Assembly: GCA_035771165.1 (NCBI GenBank) | Contig: JAWNZC010000012.1 | Span: 1,406,501 to 1,470,500, forward strand | Direction of reading: 5' to 3' | Origin: Paragorgia papillata | Lineage: Eukaryota; Cnidaria; Anthozoa; Scleralcyonacea; Coralliidae | Length of the DNA stretch: 64,000 nt | In this document: positions 45,626-57,500 of the stretch, piece by piece | Numbering within the stretch: the first letter of the stretch is position 1 | How the letters are laid out: every line of letters starts with the position of its first letter | Notes under the pieces: generated by a model | Seen by the model: the letters and a program-made list of their open reading frames with translations, nothing else | Databases searched by the model: none | What the model was told of the DNA's origin: nothing | Made by a program: the position numbers and the translations under genes

Positions 45626-46104
45626 GTAAGATTTATTCCGCCAGTGAAAATTAGGAGGTATAGCTCCTGGGAACCGGCTACAAGATACGTGGAAAATGAC
45701 TGCCTGTCGGTGGGTCGGTTTAGCGTGTTAATTATATAGGCGTATTAAACCCCGCATGGCTATGTGCTGATAGCCACGGTTGCTATATCAGTAGCCATGT
45801 AGCTGGTACCGTGCAGCCGGTTGATGCCCATGCAGCACGAGCCTGCTCAATTGGGGCAACGTTCAAGACGCTTCATGCTATGGAACTCGTCAACGGAACA
45901 TTATTCTACAGCACTTGCAAAAATGTTCGACAGTGGCCTGTTGCCTGGGCTTTATGGCCGCCGCGTTAGCCGTATTAGTCGACGTCGAAATGACACATCG
46001 TCATCGCCGACAGGAAGGCAGCGACAAATACAGAGAGCGACTATCGTCAGACGGATTTTACACGCTTAACGCCAGCGAAATAGCAGCTGTGGTGGCGAAG
46101 AGTA
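45626..46104. other. GC-richer stretch, possible degraded coding sequence
   Basis: Bases 45820-46090 are richer in GC and open in two plus frames for more than 80 codons, but neither shows a recognisable domain. It could be decayed transposase or part of the gene suggested at 45481. Confidence 0.3.
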
Positions 46105-46745
46105 TTAGGGAGTTTACGACGGCAACCTCGACGACGCGGCCATTCAAACAAAATAATTCTTCCTTTAAAAGAAAGAAAATGAATAATTTACAGTCCCATG
46201 CAAGAGAAATCTTTAAGTCGTCCTCGTTATGTTTACAACGCCATGCATTGAGTGCATTTTCACGTCTTCATGACAACGTGAAGTCATGGACCGATGAAGG
46301 CTGTTGCTTATGCACCTGTCAATGTCTTCCCCGCGTGGGGGGAGGGCGGGCATACCAAGGGGATTTGACTATGATTTGGGGCCCCTGACTGGGAAATTTG
46401 TCTGAATGATCCTGCCCGCATGCGGGGTAATTTGACTGGGAGATTTGACAATTTTTTTCCAGCACAATGTGATTTTGGAGGGGCCATTTGACAGGAGGGA
46501 AACCGAAAATGTCAAATTCCCCTGGGTATGCCCGCCCTCCCTCCCCGCGGGGAAGACATTGACAGGTGCATTATGAATGCCTTCAACACTTTCAATGCAT
46601 TCATTTTACGAGTTATCGAACGTTTTAAACGTCATAAAATAAGCTTTGAGTGCAAACAGGGAAGTTTTTCAACCCTGTTTTCTTTTAAATGCCATAATTT
46701 ATATCGCGTTGTCCACTGCCGTCGTCGTAGTTCGTAAACTCCCTA
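46105..46745. repeat. MITE with nested palindrome
   Basis: The ends 'ttagggagtttacgacggc' (46106) and 'gtcgtagttcgtaaactccc' (about 46724) are inverted. Nested at 46305-46570 is a palindrome whose arms share 'gcacctgtcaatgtcttccc' and 'ggagggcgggcatacc'. Confidence 0.65.
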
Positions 46746-47245
46746 ATAAGGACCTTAAGATCTACGACGCCAACCTCAACGACGACGTCCTTTAAACAAA
46801 AGAATTATTTTTGCAAAACAAAGAGAATGAATAATTTTTTGTCCCAAGAATAATCTCAACATCGTCCTCGTTCTTTCTACAACGCCACTTAGAGCATTTT
46901 CACGTCTTTACGACGACGTCAACGGCCAAACGATGAGAACTGCTGCTTGAGATTGACTTCATTACGGACACTACAATCATTTTAGCAGTGCTGGGGCGTT
47001 TTGGAAGTCATTAAACTAGCTTCAAATATCAAATATAATACTCAGTTAACCGTGACTTCTTTAAATTGTAAAACTTAAGGCCTGTTCCAAACGCCGCTCT
47101 TCTTATGTGCCGAACCTAATGATAATGACCTAAATCCTTTGTTTATGCTGATTTGCATTAGGTTCGGCGCATGAGAAGAGTGGCGTTTGGAACGGGCCTA
47201 ACTTGCCGTTTTAACCGCCGTCGCGTCCTAGCATCTTAAGGTCCC
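46745..47245. repeat. 'GGACCTTAAGATC' MITE
   Basis: The left end 'aaggaccttaagatctacga' mirrors 'tagcatcttaaggtccct' at 47228-47246, directly abutting the previous element. The nested 'aaacgccgctcttct' / 'agaagagtggcgttt' pair (47089 and 47172) forms another hairpin. Confidence 0.6.
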
Positions 47246-47284
47246 TATTATCTCGTTTTTGACGTTATTAATTGCATTAATATT

Positions 47285-47638
47285 CAGGGACGTAGCCAGG
47301 AGGGAGCCGCGGCTCCCCCCATTTTGATATAAAACGACAGACATGTAACTACAAAACTGATGCAATATGAATTGTGCCAGGAAATAAACTGTAAACAGTG
47401 TATTCAATCTACTGAGTGTGTGCATTTTGAGTATCTATGTGAGGTTTGCGTGTTTTGAGTATTTTATATGACGTTTTTTAACCTTTAGAGTGTGTAAAAT
47501 CTTCCTCCAAAAGTCAGGAAATGACATTTCAGCGACTCTCGATTTCAAAATTTCCCGCGGGAGCATGCCCCCGGACCCCCCTAAAAATTTAATTTTGGTT
47601 TCGGCTCCCCCCATTTCAAAATCCTGGCTACGTCCCTG
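47285..47638. mobile_element. hAT-like MITE 5
   Basis: The ends CAGGGACGTAGCCAGGA and TCCTGGCTACGTCCCTG are flanked by exact TTAATATT (47277-47284 and 47639-47646). Its core resembles that of 22377-22761 while the ends differ, suggesting related families with swapped termini. Confidence 0.85.
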
Positions 47639-47646
47639 TTAATATT

Positions 47647-48234
47647 TCCCTGACGTACGCAAGTATTTGCAAGTTCAATATTGCCAGAAACCTTTTGCCC
47701 GACTCGGCAACGGTCTTCAACTCCAGCCTGTTTGTCTACTATATATATATGCTCGAAAGCTTATTGTGTCTGTTCCAGGTATATACTATATATAGCCATG
47801 TAGCTATAGTATGCATGTATAGTCATGCATGTTTAGCGAATAGCCATGCAGTCAGATATGGTAGCCATGAATGAACTAGTATCCATGCAGCTCTAACCAA
47901 TCACATTGTCAATTATCAATTCGTTCCCATGCTCCTTACTGATTAAGGCTAATCTAAACCAATCAGAAGCCTTCTTAGTATAGGTAGGTGATGACCCAAA
48001 TTTGACCGAAACTGACGTCAAATATTACCACTTTCTCAAAAGTAAGTTAAAATTATTATTATAAATAAAATTATTGGAATTCGAAAGGACGTCACTCCAA
48101 CGTTTGAATCCATTTAATTTCGATGTATGTCCTATAGGCTGGGTAATATTGAACCACTATGTGAATACCTTACTGACGTCATATTAAATTGAAGAAACCC
48201 ATTTCCGGCATATTATATTCTGATTTCTGACCTT
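47647..48234. other. Intergenic
   Basis: A cluster of 'tagccatg' / 'catgtag' words at 47790-47890 recurs near 45750-45800. Otherwise nothing is recognised. Confidence 0.35.
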
Positions 48235-48600
48235 ATAGTCGAGGAGGAGAAGCGAGAAAACGTCGACCACGTAGCACCCCCAATACACAATAGTTTTGAC
48301 TCCAGTTTATAATAGGCTGATACCCATAGATAATTGCTAGGTCAGTCGTACTCACAAATTGTGGGGTCAGTGGCCTGCCGCATAGAGGGGGTGGGTGGTC
48401 CTTACATTGACAGACTTAAAGTGCACACGAAACGAAAATTAAGTTTGTCTTATTTGAAAGAACACTTAAAATGATAGAGTATAAACATCTTTTGCAGTTT
48501 TTCGTTTCCTTGTTTCGTTGTTGAGATATTTCAGTCTGTTTGAAATGTAAATTAAACAAACTGAAATATCTTTATTTAAATATCTTTTAACCAGGTTGCG
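48235..48600. repeat. Family A MITE with flanking repeat, copy 4
   Basis: Bases 48235-48410 mirror 316-510 ('gaccacgtagcaccccc', 'gggtggtccttacattg'). 48411-48560 is the family A tail in reverse. Confidence 0.65.
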
Positions 48601-50689
48601 GTATATAAGAACCGAGCCCTAGTTTTTTTTACGCGCTTCGTTGTCAATCAACTGTAAATGTTTAAAGATCTGAGACTAACGTTCACACAAATATCGTCTG
48701 TACATGGCTTATACAGTAAAATACTACAAAAGAAACTACAGATTAAGAACCTCCAGATTGAAATTTAGCCAATTAAGCACCAAACATATAGGAACCAGTT
48801 CAGCTTGACAAATATATGAAGTAATTTCTTATGGAAAAATTTACTAACCGGCTACGCAGGTTAAAGCCTAAGGTAACAGGGCATGCTTTAAGCTGGTCTT
48901 TGGAAACAGACAGAGTATGAATACTAAATCAATGCCAGAGAAATGGTACTATTGAATAATAAATGGTGGTGTTCTATTGTTCATTTGCTTCTTTATAACA
49001 ATAATTAGTGTAGTACATTGTGTACTGGATATATTAATACACTCTTTAATTTCTTAACTTAGCATGTACTCTATAAGGAAATACACGATATCAGGAACAA
49101 TGATTTCCCCCCTCTAAATAAGAAGCCATTAATCTGATTTCTCTCAACATACCCAACATATAAGAACCATTTCAGCCCGACTTGGTAAAATAGGGGTTCT
49201 ATTATGCGGGTTTTTACTGTATCTGCTGACAAAAACCTCAGATAACACATCGACGGAAGACAATTGAGTAAGAACCAGAACCTGTGTTTCACGTCTTTCT
49301 TCATGGAACAAAATTATGACAAATTTCATATTGTGCGGTCATGCGGTGCCAACAATCCTGGCCAAGAATATTCGGGGAATTAGTTCAAAATTAATGTTGA
49401 CATTAAATTTCCTTCTCAAACAAAAATCACGCTCTCTTCCCCTAAATCTGTGTTGATCATCTTCTACATCGACCCTTGCTTGCATTTAACTTTTTCAACC
49501 AACATGGACGATTTTTGAAAACAATCAGTTTATTTTGCAAATGAATACGATTACCAACTTTTGTATGCAATTAAGTGTCCGCATGAATTTTGGCCAGGAT
49601 TACTGGACTGTTTTGTTTCTGAAGTGGGAGGAACTATCCCTTTTATAGCGGAACCCGTGTTTAATAATATACATGAAAACATTTCCTTAATGTTGGTTAG
49701 CTGAAAGCAGTGCAGTTGGAAACACATCGGCTAGTGCAAAAAAAGGAAATACAGTGCAAATTTTTGGAGTCAGTAACCCAATCAAAAACAGAGCCAATGA
49801 AAATAGCCAATTACATTCTACAGCGGATTTTGACGAATGGTATTCTTCAACCTCGTACCCAGGCTCTTCTTGCACAAAATAGACAAAGATGGCGGCCAAT
49901 ATTCGGATTAGTGGAGGACAATTCGTTTCAAAGGGCGCTGGGGGAATCCATATACATCGCGATCTGATTGGTTGTTCAAATTCAAAGGCCCAATTAACGG
50001 AGCTTATAGTGAATGTTTATAAATAAACAGTATTTGAAACACGGAAACTGACAACGAAGCAGAATTCTAATCATAGTTCTAATCCGAACAATTTAATCGA
50101 ACGTTCTTGAAAGCAATCAATCCGTTTCTCTTTAAAAATAAACTCAAAGACAGAAGACAGACAGCAATTTGAAACCGACAGACGATAGACAACACACTGC
50201 AGGCTGTTCGTGTATGGCTCGGTGTATGGTACATATTTAATAAAAATCTCATTGAAATATACAAGTCAAATATAAACGAACGGTGCAACAAATTAAAGAC
50301 AACTACCTTCACTAAAAGAGGCCGTAAACACGAAGAAATTCCGACGCGACTCTTCTGAAGCGAACTCGTAAATTGTAATGTCTTTTGCCCCGCCGAGTAA
50401 ACGCAGCGATGAGCCACACTCGACAAGGACCTTCTTCGAACGGAATCTACCACAGTCAGAATTGTTCCAAAGTCAAACGAGTTAATACGAGACAGCCAAA
50501 CCGCCAGAATCGAAAACGAAAGGAAAATTATCAACTGTCGATGATCTCGGTGTCCAACTCCCAAACCGCGAACTTAAACGCATGCGCTTTAGAAAGAACA
50601 CCAAATAATCTTGGTGTTCCGGTTTGGATTCCCCCAGAGCCTTTTCCGCGCGCCAGCACGGGAGAGGCTATGGGGACGAGAATGGCTCT

Positions 50690-50727
<38 letters not shown>

Positions 50728-51250
50728 GGGGAGAAGTCTCGGAGAGCCATGCGTGAATTGAAAGGGTTAAATTTGAAGTTGATGAATATTGTCAGGTAAA
50801 GCACATATAAAAAACTAGAAGGTTCTTTTACAAGTAGTTGTGAAAGAAGCGAAGTGTTTTTAAACAACCAAATATACGAAAAGTTCACATTCCGAGAGGG
50901 CACTGTAATGACGTATTTGAAGTATACAATTGAGTTGTTGAAATATTATTCTCAAACTCATTAATAATTCATAAGGAAAATACAAAAGAAATTAATGTTT
51001 AATCAGTGTTTTGAAACTGGAGGAAGAACCATCTTGAAAGCAGGTGGCGGATTTGAATATCTCCCAGGGACAGCGGGGCTGATTGAAATATTCATTTCAA
51101 AAGTACTAGCACCTTGAAATATTTCAAGGTACTAGTACTTTTGAAATATTTCAAGGTACTAGTACCTTTCAAATAATTCAAGGTACCTTTTCGTTCAAAA
51201 ATATACCCAGTCTAACAAAAATATACACAGTAAAACAAATTGAACAACAC
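48601..51250. other. Intergenic, mostly unassigned
   Basis: Segments with 'atataagaacc' / 'ggttct' recur at 48600-48800 and 49150-49230, suggesting an old repeat. Bases 50625-50790 (from 'ccccagagccttttccgcg') look like a transposon end. Palindromic 'aaggtactagtac' repeats lie at 51105-51190. Overlapping frames of 161 (minus, 50079-50564) and 123 codons (plus, 50385-50756) show no domain. Confidence 0.35.
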
Positions 51251-51274
51251 GTTTGCAATTCTTAAGTTCAAGTT

Positions 51275-51850
51275 AAGTCTCAAGTTCTTAATCCCTTCCC
51301 GATGAACATCTTTCATTTCGGCATCCAAAATTTGACGCAATCCACCAAACCTGTAGAAAAAAGTAGACAAATTATATCAAAACAAATGTGATTACTATAA
51401 CGTGCACCTTAGATGAAAGCAATATGTTCAACAACGCCTACCGGCTATCAATCTTGCTCAGCATATTTCTGTCCGCCCTTTCCTATCCAGATGTCGCTTC
51501 AGTGCAGCAATTATTTGATATAACGTCTTTCCTGGATATCTCTGTCCTTTTTGGTCTCGTACTTCTTGCACAAACTTTCCCAACCAAAAGTTTATCGATT
51601 CTGCTTTCATTTCATTGAACGGTACATCTAAATCTTCAACAATGTCAAGTTTGGCTAATCGGAGACAGCTATATTCCTGAGAACAATGTGTGTTATCTCG
51701 TTGGCTTTTCCAGTGTTCAAACAACTTGACCGCCCATTTATTCTTATACTCCGTCGATTTCGGAACCGCTGCAGCTAAAAGTTTACTTTCTTCTTCAAGG
51801 CTTCGAGCTCGACAAAAACGTTTATTTGGCTGAAAGACAACATCTTCATC
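51275..51850 (-). pseudogene. Crypton/ZMYM-QRICH1-type recombinase-like fragment
   Basis: The minus strand from about 51850 reads 'PNKRFCRARSLEEESKLLAA', 'STEYKNKWAVKLFEHWKSQR', 'INFWLGKFVQEVR' and 'YPGKTLYQIIAALKRHLDRK'. This is the core-binding-like region found in Crypton-derived proteins (ZMYM2/3/4, QRICH1, KCTD1-like and related invertebrate genes). After 'GRTE' a one-base deletion shifts the frame. The corrected reading reaches a donor at 51442 (AGCCG|gtaggc), and a second exon begins at 51350 (ttctacag) with 'GGLRQILDAEMKDVHREG'. The catalytic recombinase domain is absent. The 5' end is lost into the MITE at 51866. Confidence 0.65.
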
Positions 51851-51865
51851 GTTCTCTTCCGTTAG

Positions 51866-52230
51866 GGAACTTAAGATGCTAGGACGACGACGGCGGTTAA
51901 AAAGCAATTCAAATTTTAGCATTAAAAAGAAGTCACGGTTAACTAACTACTGTATTCAATACTTGAAGCTTGTTTTATAATTTTCAAAGTGTTGAAACGG
52001 TTGCAGTGTCTGTGTTAAGGCAATCTCAGACAACAGTTCTCATCACCCCACGAGTCAACGTCGTCCTGAAGACGTGAAAATGCTCTGAGTGGCGTTGTAT
52101 ACAGAGCGAGGACGGTGTTCAGATTACTCTTGGGACTAGAAATTATTCATTATCTTTGTTTTGAAAGAAGAATGCTTTTGTTTGAAGGACGTCGTCCTCG
52201 AAGTTGCCGTCGTAGATCTTAAGGTCCCTA
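51866..52230. repeat. 'GGGAACTTAAGATGC' MITE
   Basis: The left end 'agggaacttaagatgctagg' is inverted at 52208-52230 ('gtagatcttaaggtccct'). The interior matches 46745-47245 ('cgtcctgaagacgtgaaaat'). It abuts the recombinase-like fragment and supplies the first residues of the minus-strand frame there. Confidence 0.65.
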
Positions 52231-52379
52231 TTGTCACGTTGCAACGCTATACTCTATGACTAACCTTAACATGCAAATTCAAAACCTCATTTGCAAATGT
52301 AAAAGTATTCTAGCGTATCGATGCTCAAATTTTTACGCCCCTAGGGAAATTAAATACACTGTGGTGAGTTTGAGAAGTC

Positions 52380-52520
52380 AGTTCAAATACTCGACGTCGC
52401 ACTTTACCGGGATTCCAAAGCCCTCGTGCATTAAAAAGGCTCGCCTTCGGCTCGCCTTTTCAAAAAGCACTCGGACTTTGAAATCCCGGTAAAGTCCTCC
52501 GTCTCGTATTTGAACTATTA
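52380..52520. repeat. Hairpin repeat
   Basis: The arms 'gttcaaatactcgacg' / 'cgtctcgtatttgaac' and 'tttaccgggattccaaag' / 'ctttgaaatcccggtaaa' enclose 'ggctcgccttcggctcgcc'. The loop resembles a strong stem-loop. Confidence 0.65.
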
Positions 52521-52659
52521 CTTCTCAAATTTAATCATTAATAATTCATGAGTAAAACATAACGGAAATCAGTTAGCGAGACGTTGTTGTGAAATGTGCA
52601 TGGTAATATATAAATTAAACGCCCATAAATTAAGACAAGTTTTACCTCAAATTTTTCTT

Positions 52660-52880
52660 TAAATACTGATTTGTTTCAGAAGCTACACACTTTCGGTGTT
52701 TTCAACTGATCAGATAATAAACGGCTTAGCTTCTCGTGTATGATGTAATAGATCAAACACAAGGAAGGTCAGGAAGAGTGTTTCATCCGAAATCCAGTCA
52801 CCGAGAAGTGACTGGATAGAGGATGAAACACTCTTTCGAGTGTTTGATCTAGCTTCTCAAACAAATCAGTATTTTATGAA
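52660..52880. repeat. Nested hairpin repeat
   Basis: The outer arms 'aaatactgatttgttt' (52661) and 'aaacaaatcagtatttt' (52858) enclose an inner hairpin, 'gagtgtttcatcc' / 'ggatgaaacactc' (52777 and 52821). Confidence 0.65.
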
Positions 52881-53580
52881 AAAAATCAGGTTGAAAGTTG
52901 GCAAACTTATATGCTAATTATGACCGGGTTTCCAGTTCACCGTCTCGGTACTGATTTCTTTGTAATATTTATCAAATTCATTAATAATTCATGAAGAAAA
53001 TTCAAAAGAAATGAATGTTTAATCAGCATCTTTAACTACGGATAAAACATTGATTAATAAAACATCAAGGTTTTATCAAAGTTAATAGGCACTAGTGCCT
53101 CAAATTGAGCTTTTTCTGACTGTAAATTATCTTATCTAAACTTTCATACGACTCTTAAACAAAGTGTTCATCATTTACACTTAGAATGGAAAATTGGAAG
53201 TTTCTTCCAAACTACGCTAGTTCATTGCAGAGTTCGTTTTGAACTACGCATTTGATTGGATAGGAACAAACCAACCAATCAAATTTGCGAACTGTACGAC
53301 GAAATTCCAAAAATTTTATTTTGGAAAGCGTGTTGCACCTTATCAAGTAGACTTACCACAAGTCGACGACTCTGAGGGAGCGCGTGGCCACTCGAGCGGT
53401 CGACTTGTTTCACGTGCAGGGATTTAAATCTAATTCAAAATTAGACCTTCCATACATAACCGCTTCTTCAAGTTTTACATCCCAATCCATTTATACCATG
53501 GACTTGTATTATAATTATCAAGAAACAACTTCACCACATCAACTCAAAACCTTCGGATAATCTTATCTGTCATCACTAAA
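52881..53580. other. Intergenic
   Basis: A repeated block with 'cattaataattcatgaag' occurs here (about 52978) and near 50957 and 52540. Nothing coding is recognised. Confidence 0.35.
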
Positions 53581-53741
53581 GCCTGTTTTCCATATAGCCG
53601 TAAGAGCCGGCGGCATGGCTGCGGCAAGGGGCAACGGTCCAATCGCATACAGCTTTTTATTGCTGGCTAATTCAACACGGTCTATGATTGGACCATCGCC
53701 CCTTGCCACCGGCTCTTACGGCTATATGGAAACCAGGCTTA
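53581..53741. repeat. Small foldback MITE
   Basis: The ends 'gcctgttttccatatagccg' and 'cggctatatggaaaccaggc' are inverted. The arms extend about 60 bases through 'gtaagagccgg' and 'ggggcaacggtccaatc'. Confidence 0.7.
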
Positions 53742-54199
53742 AAGTCGCTTCAGCGTCGAGGAAAACAATGACGACGTCACAGGTGAAAAAACTCGCCTGT
53801 AAAATTTGGCGCGCTGCACGTGACAAAAGTCCTTTCCACCGCAAAACCGAAGCGCGTCATAAAGGGGACTGGAAAGGACTTTGGAAATTCTACTTATCAA
53901 GAGGCATTGTGCTATATCGATGCATCATTTTATAGAAGTACAGTGTCGCAAGGACGTAACTAGGGGGCGATTACATGGAGCGGGCTAGCCCGGTAAGCCG
54001 GGATGATTTCAGGCCGAAATTCGCAATTATCAAGTAAATAAGACCACTGTGAAGTATGCACCACATTCAGCCTTCGATTCACAGCCTTCGATTCGGCCTT
54101 CGATTCAGCCGTCGATTCAATTATCGCAGTTATTGCGAAGTTATCTCCATATTCATCAGGTGGTCGCTATTGCAGAATATCATACAAAAACACAATTTT

Positions 54200-55560
54200 C
54201 TCAGGCGCTATTCTATACGATTTTTTTTAAATTTGCATATGTTGTACAGAATTTCATGCTCTTTAATCCAGTATAAGTCCCCAGAGTGGCATAGACCCAT
54301 GAACGACGCAGGCAAGCTTTAAACAAATTGCGGCGCGGCGTTATTTATACGACTGACGGATGTTATGTTGTATATTTCAGATTTCCTCAGAAAAAGTACA
54401 AATTTCTCAGCCGCTATTCTATACGATTTTTTTTAATTTACATATGTTATACAGAATTTCATGCTCTTTAATCTAGTGTAAGTCCCCAGAGTGGCATAGA
54501 ACCATGAACGACGCAGGCAAGCTTTAAACAAATTGCGCCGCGAAGTCATTAAAACAACTGACCGGGAATTATGTTGTATATTTCTTATTACATCAGATAT
54601 AAACACAAATTTCTCAGCCGCTATTCTATACGATTTTTTTTAATTTACATATGTTATACAGAATTTCATGCTCTTTAATCTAGTATAAGTCCCCAGAGTG
54701 GCATAGACCCATGAACGACGCAGGCAAGCAAGCTTTAAACAAATTGCGCCGCGGCGCATTAAAACGATTGACGGCGGTTATGCATGCTGTATGTTTCAGA
54801 TTTCTTCAGAAAAGGTACAATTTTCTCAGCCGCTATTCTATACGATTTTTTTTAATTTACATATGTTATACAGAATTTCATGCTCTTTAATCTACTATAA
54901 GTCCCCAGAGTGGCATAGACCCATGAACGACGCAGGCAAGCTTTAAACAAATTGCGGCGCGGCGTCATTAATACGACTGACGGGGATTATGTTGTATATT
55001 TCTTATTACATCAGATATAAACCCAAATTTCTCAGCCGCTATTCTATACGATTTTTTTAAATTTACATATGTTACACAGAATTTCATGCTCTTTAATCTA
55101 GTATAAGTCCCCAGAGTGGCATAGACCCATGAACGACGCAGGCAAGCTTTAAACAAATAGCGGCGCGGCGTTATTTATACGACTGACGGATGTTATGTTG
55201 TATATTTAAGATTTCCTCAGAAAAAGTACAAATTTCTCAGCCGCTATTCTATACGATTTTTTAAAATTTACATATGTTATACAGAATTTCATGCTCTTTA
55301 ATCTAGTATAAGTCACCGGAGTGGCATAGACCCATGAACGACGCAGGCAAGCTTTAAACAAATTGCGGCGCGGCGTTATTAATACGACTGACGGATGTTA
55401 TGTTGTATATTTCAGATTTCCTCAGAAAAAGTACAAATTTCTCAGCCGCTATTCTATACGATTTTTTTTAATTTACATATGTTATACAGAATTTCATGCT
55501 CTTTAATCTAGTATAAGTCCCCAGAGTGGCATAGAACCATGAACGACGCAGGCAAGCAAG
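54200..55560 (-). repeat. 206-bp satellite array, left arm (about 7 units)
   Basis: The landmark 'gcatagacccatgaacgacg' recurs about every 205-208 bases (near 54290, 54490, 54710, 54915, 55120, 55330 and 55540). Units also share 'ttctcagccgctattctata' and 'agaatttcatgctcttta'. Oriented opposite to the right array. Confidence 0.92.
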
Positions 55561-57500
55561 CGAGAACAAGCGAGAACAGAAACACGGAATTGAGTGTCAT
55601 TGTATTGTACTTTTCAGAAGTCAAGAATACTGTTTTCAGAGAAAGTGTTACAGTATAGAAATCATCGTCCGCAAACGCAATCTGGACTGGCGAATCATTT
55701 AGTCAGAATGGATGACGTACGCGCGCTTACCAAGTAAATTTTATATACTAGTATGATGAGATGAAAATGGGCCCAGGAAGTTGGATAAACCAACGAAACG
55801 TTACAAGACATGTTCGCCGATATCAACAAAGAAGTGTGTATTATAGGCCGTTGCCAAGTCACAACGAGAAGAACTTACCCATGCATATATATCGTTCAAA
55901 ATGAACATAAATAGTCCACACCTTTGTGGAAAAGTTTGAAAAAAAAAGTTCGTATGACATATACCAAAACTACACCTACAGTCAGTAAATTCATCAGACA
56001 TCATTTACGGAAGAACTGGTACAAGGCAGGAGAAACAACTTTCCACTGTGGCGTCAGTGACCGACATATTGCGAAAAAAGTGGACTCTTTGCTCACAGTC
56101 TCTCTCACCAACAAAGGAACGAAGAGATAGTGGGAAAATACACGTCATCCATTATCATTATAACAAGGCCAATGACCACTTGTAGTAATTACATTTAATC
56201 AAGACAAAAATGTTCCCTACATAAAAAAGGTTGAAATTTCTTTGCAAATGTGAAATTTTGTGGAGATTTATGTAAACGATTTCCAGACTTATCCACGAGA
56301 TATACTCGAATTATCACGTGCACCGGCGACGCCCATACCACACGAAACTCCGATGCAGATTGCTTCGCATGGTCAATAGCCTAGGTAAACAGAAACGTCA
56401 GATACTAAAAGGAAACAATTTCACACTCAAACTGAGTGAGCGAAAATATTAATATATGTAATCAAATAACAATTAAACCAACGTCTTTATTTATATGATG
56501 TATTAAAGGTCGACTCAAGGCAAATTACATGTTCCCCTTTATATAATGTATTAAAGCAAGTAGAATCTAAATATGATGAAAACAAAATTGTAACGGTATT
56601 TTTTTTCTTTGATTTTGGGTTGTTGAATCGACGAATTGTGAAGTATTTTCATAAAAATCCGTGTTGTATAAAGAGTCTGCCACTAGCAAGTGTGTGAGGT
56701 AAACGGAGGAACGACTTAACGACCCATTAAAGTAAACACGCTCAAAAAGTGGCAAATACTTTAATACATGTGCGACTGGAAACTTGCACAAGTTCTAGTC
56801 ATCACAAATCGGCTTTTCTTATGATTTCAATCGTCCAGGTTCAACTGTTTACGTCACAAACTTGCTATTGCCAGACTCTTTAAACGACACGACTTTTTTT
56901 ATAATACTTCGTTAAAAAATTCAAAAATCAACAAAAAGTACGGTTTGCTTCAAATTTTTATCATCGCATTTTCGTGTTCTCCACACATAGGCGCATATAA
57001 TAAAGCGAAAAAATAATTTGCCTTGAGTTGACCAAAGAATGTAAGAAGTGAATGACAAGGGGAAAGGGTTTTGGTTTACACAATTACGTATAGACTTCAT
57101 ATCGAGTCTGTCTTTCCAAATGCGTATCAGCATATTTAGGCGAGTTACAGCTGATCAATCGTGCGTGTTTTTTTGTACATGATAAACATATCAATGAGTG
57201 ACAATGTATCTCTTTTTAATACGTAAGCAACTCTAGTTGCTTAAGTAGTGTACGTATATAGTGGATGAATAAATTTTATTTTCTAACACATAACTCCTTG
57301 TTTGTTCGAACTGCATGGTATCAAACACGCTGCGAAAACTTGTAGTATCCAGAGTCTTATCCCGGCGCTCCAGCAACTTATTAGCCTCGTAAAAAAAACC
57401 TGGGTACGAGACTGAAACGCTGCGGTGCAATGCATTTAAAACGACGGATTATTGGGTAAAATTCCCCGCATTTGGGACAAGCATGATGCAAGAAACAGGT
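55561..57500. other. Central spacer of the foldback element
   Basis: No recognisable transposase. A nested inverted pair 'ggtcgactcaaggcaaatta' (56508) and 'taatttgccttgagttgacc' (57014) bounds about 525 bases, probably another MITE. Frames of up to 76 codons show no homology I recognise. Confidence 0.45.

Noticed and set aside
50079..50756. Overlapping frames of 161 and 123 codons on opposite strands
   Set aside because: Neither has a recognisable domain, and overlapping open frames of this length can arise by chance in a GC-richer stretch.
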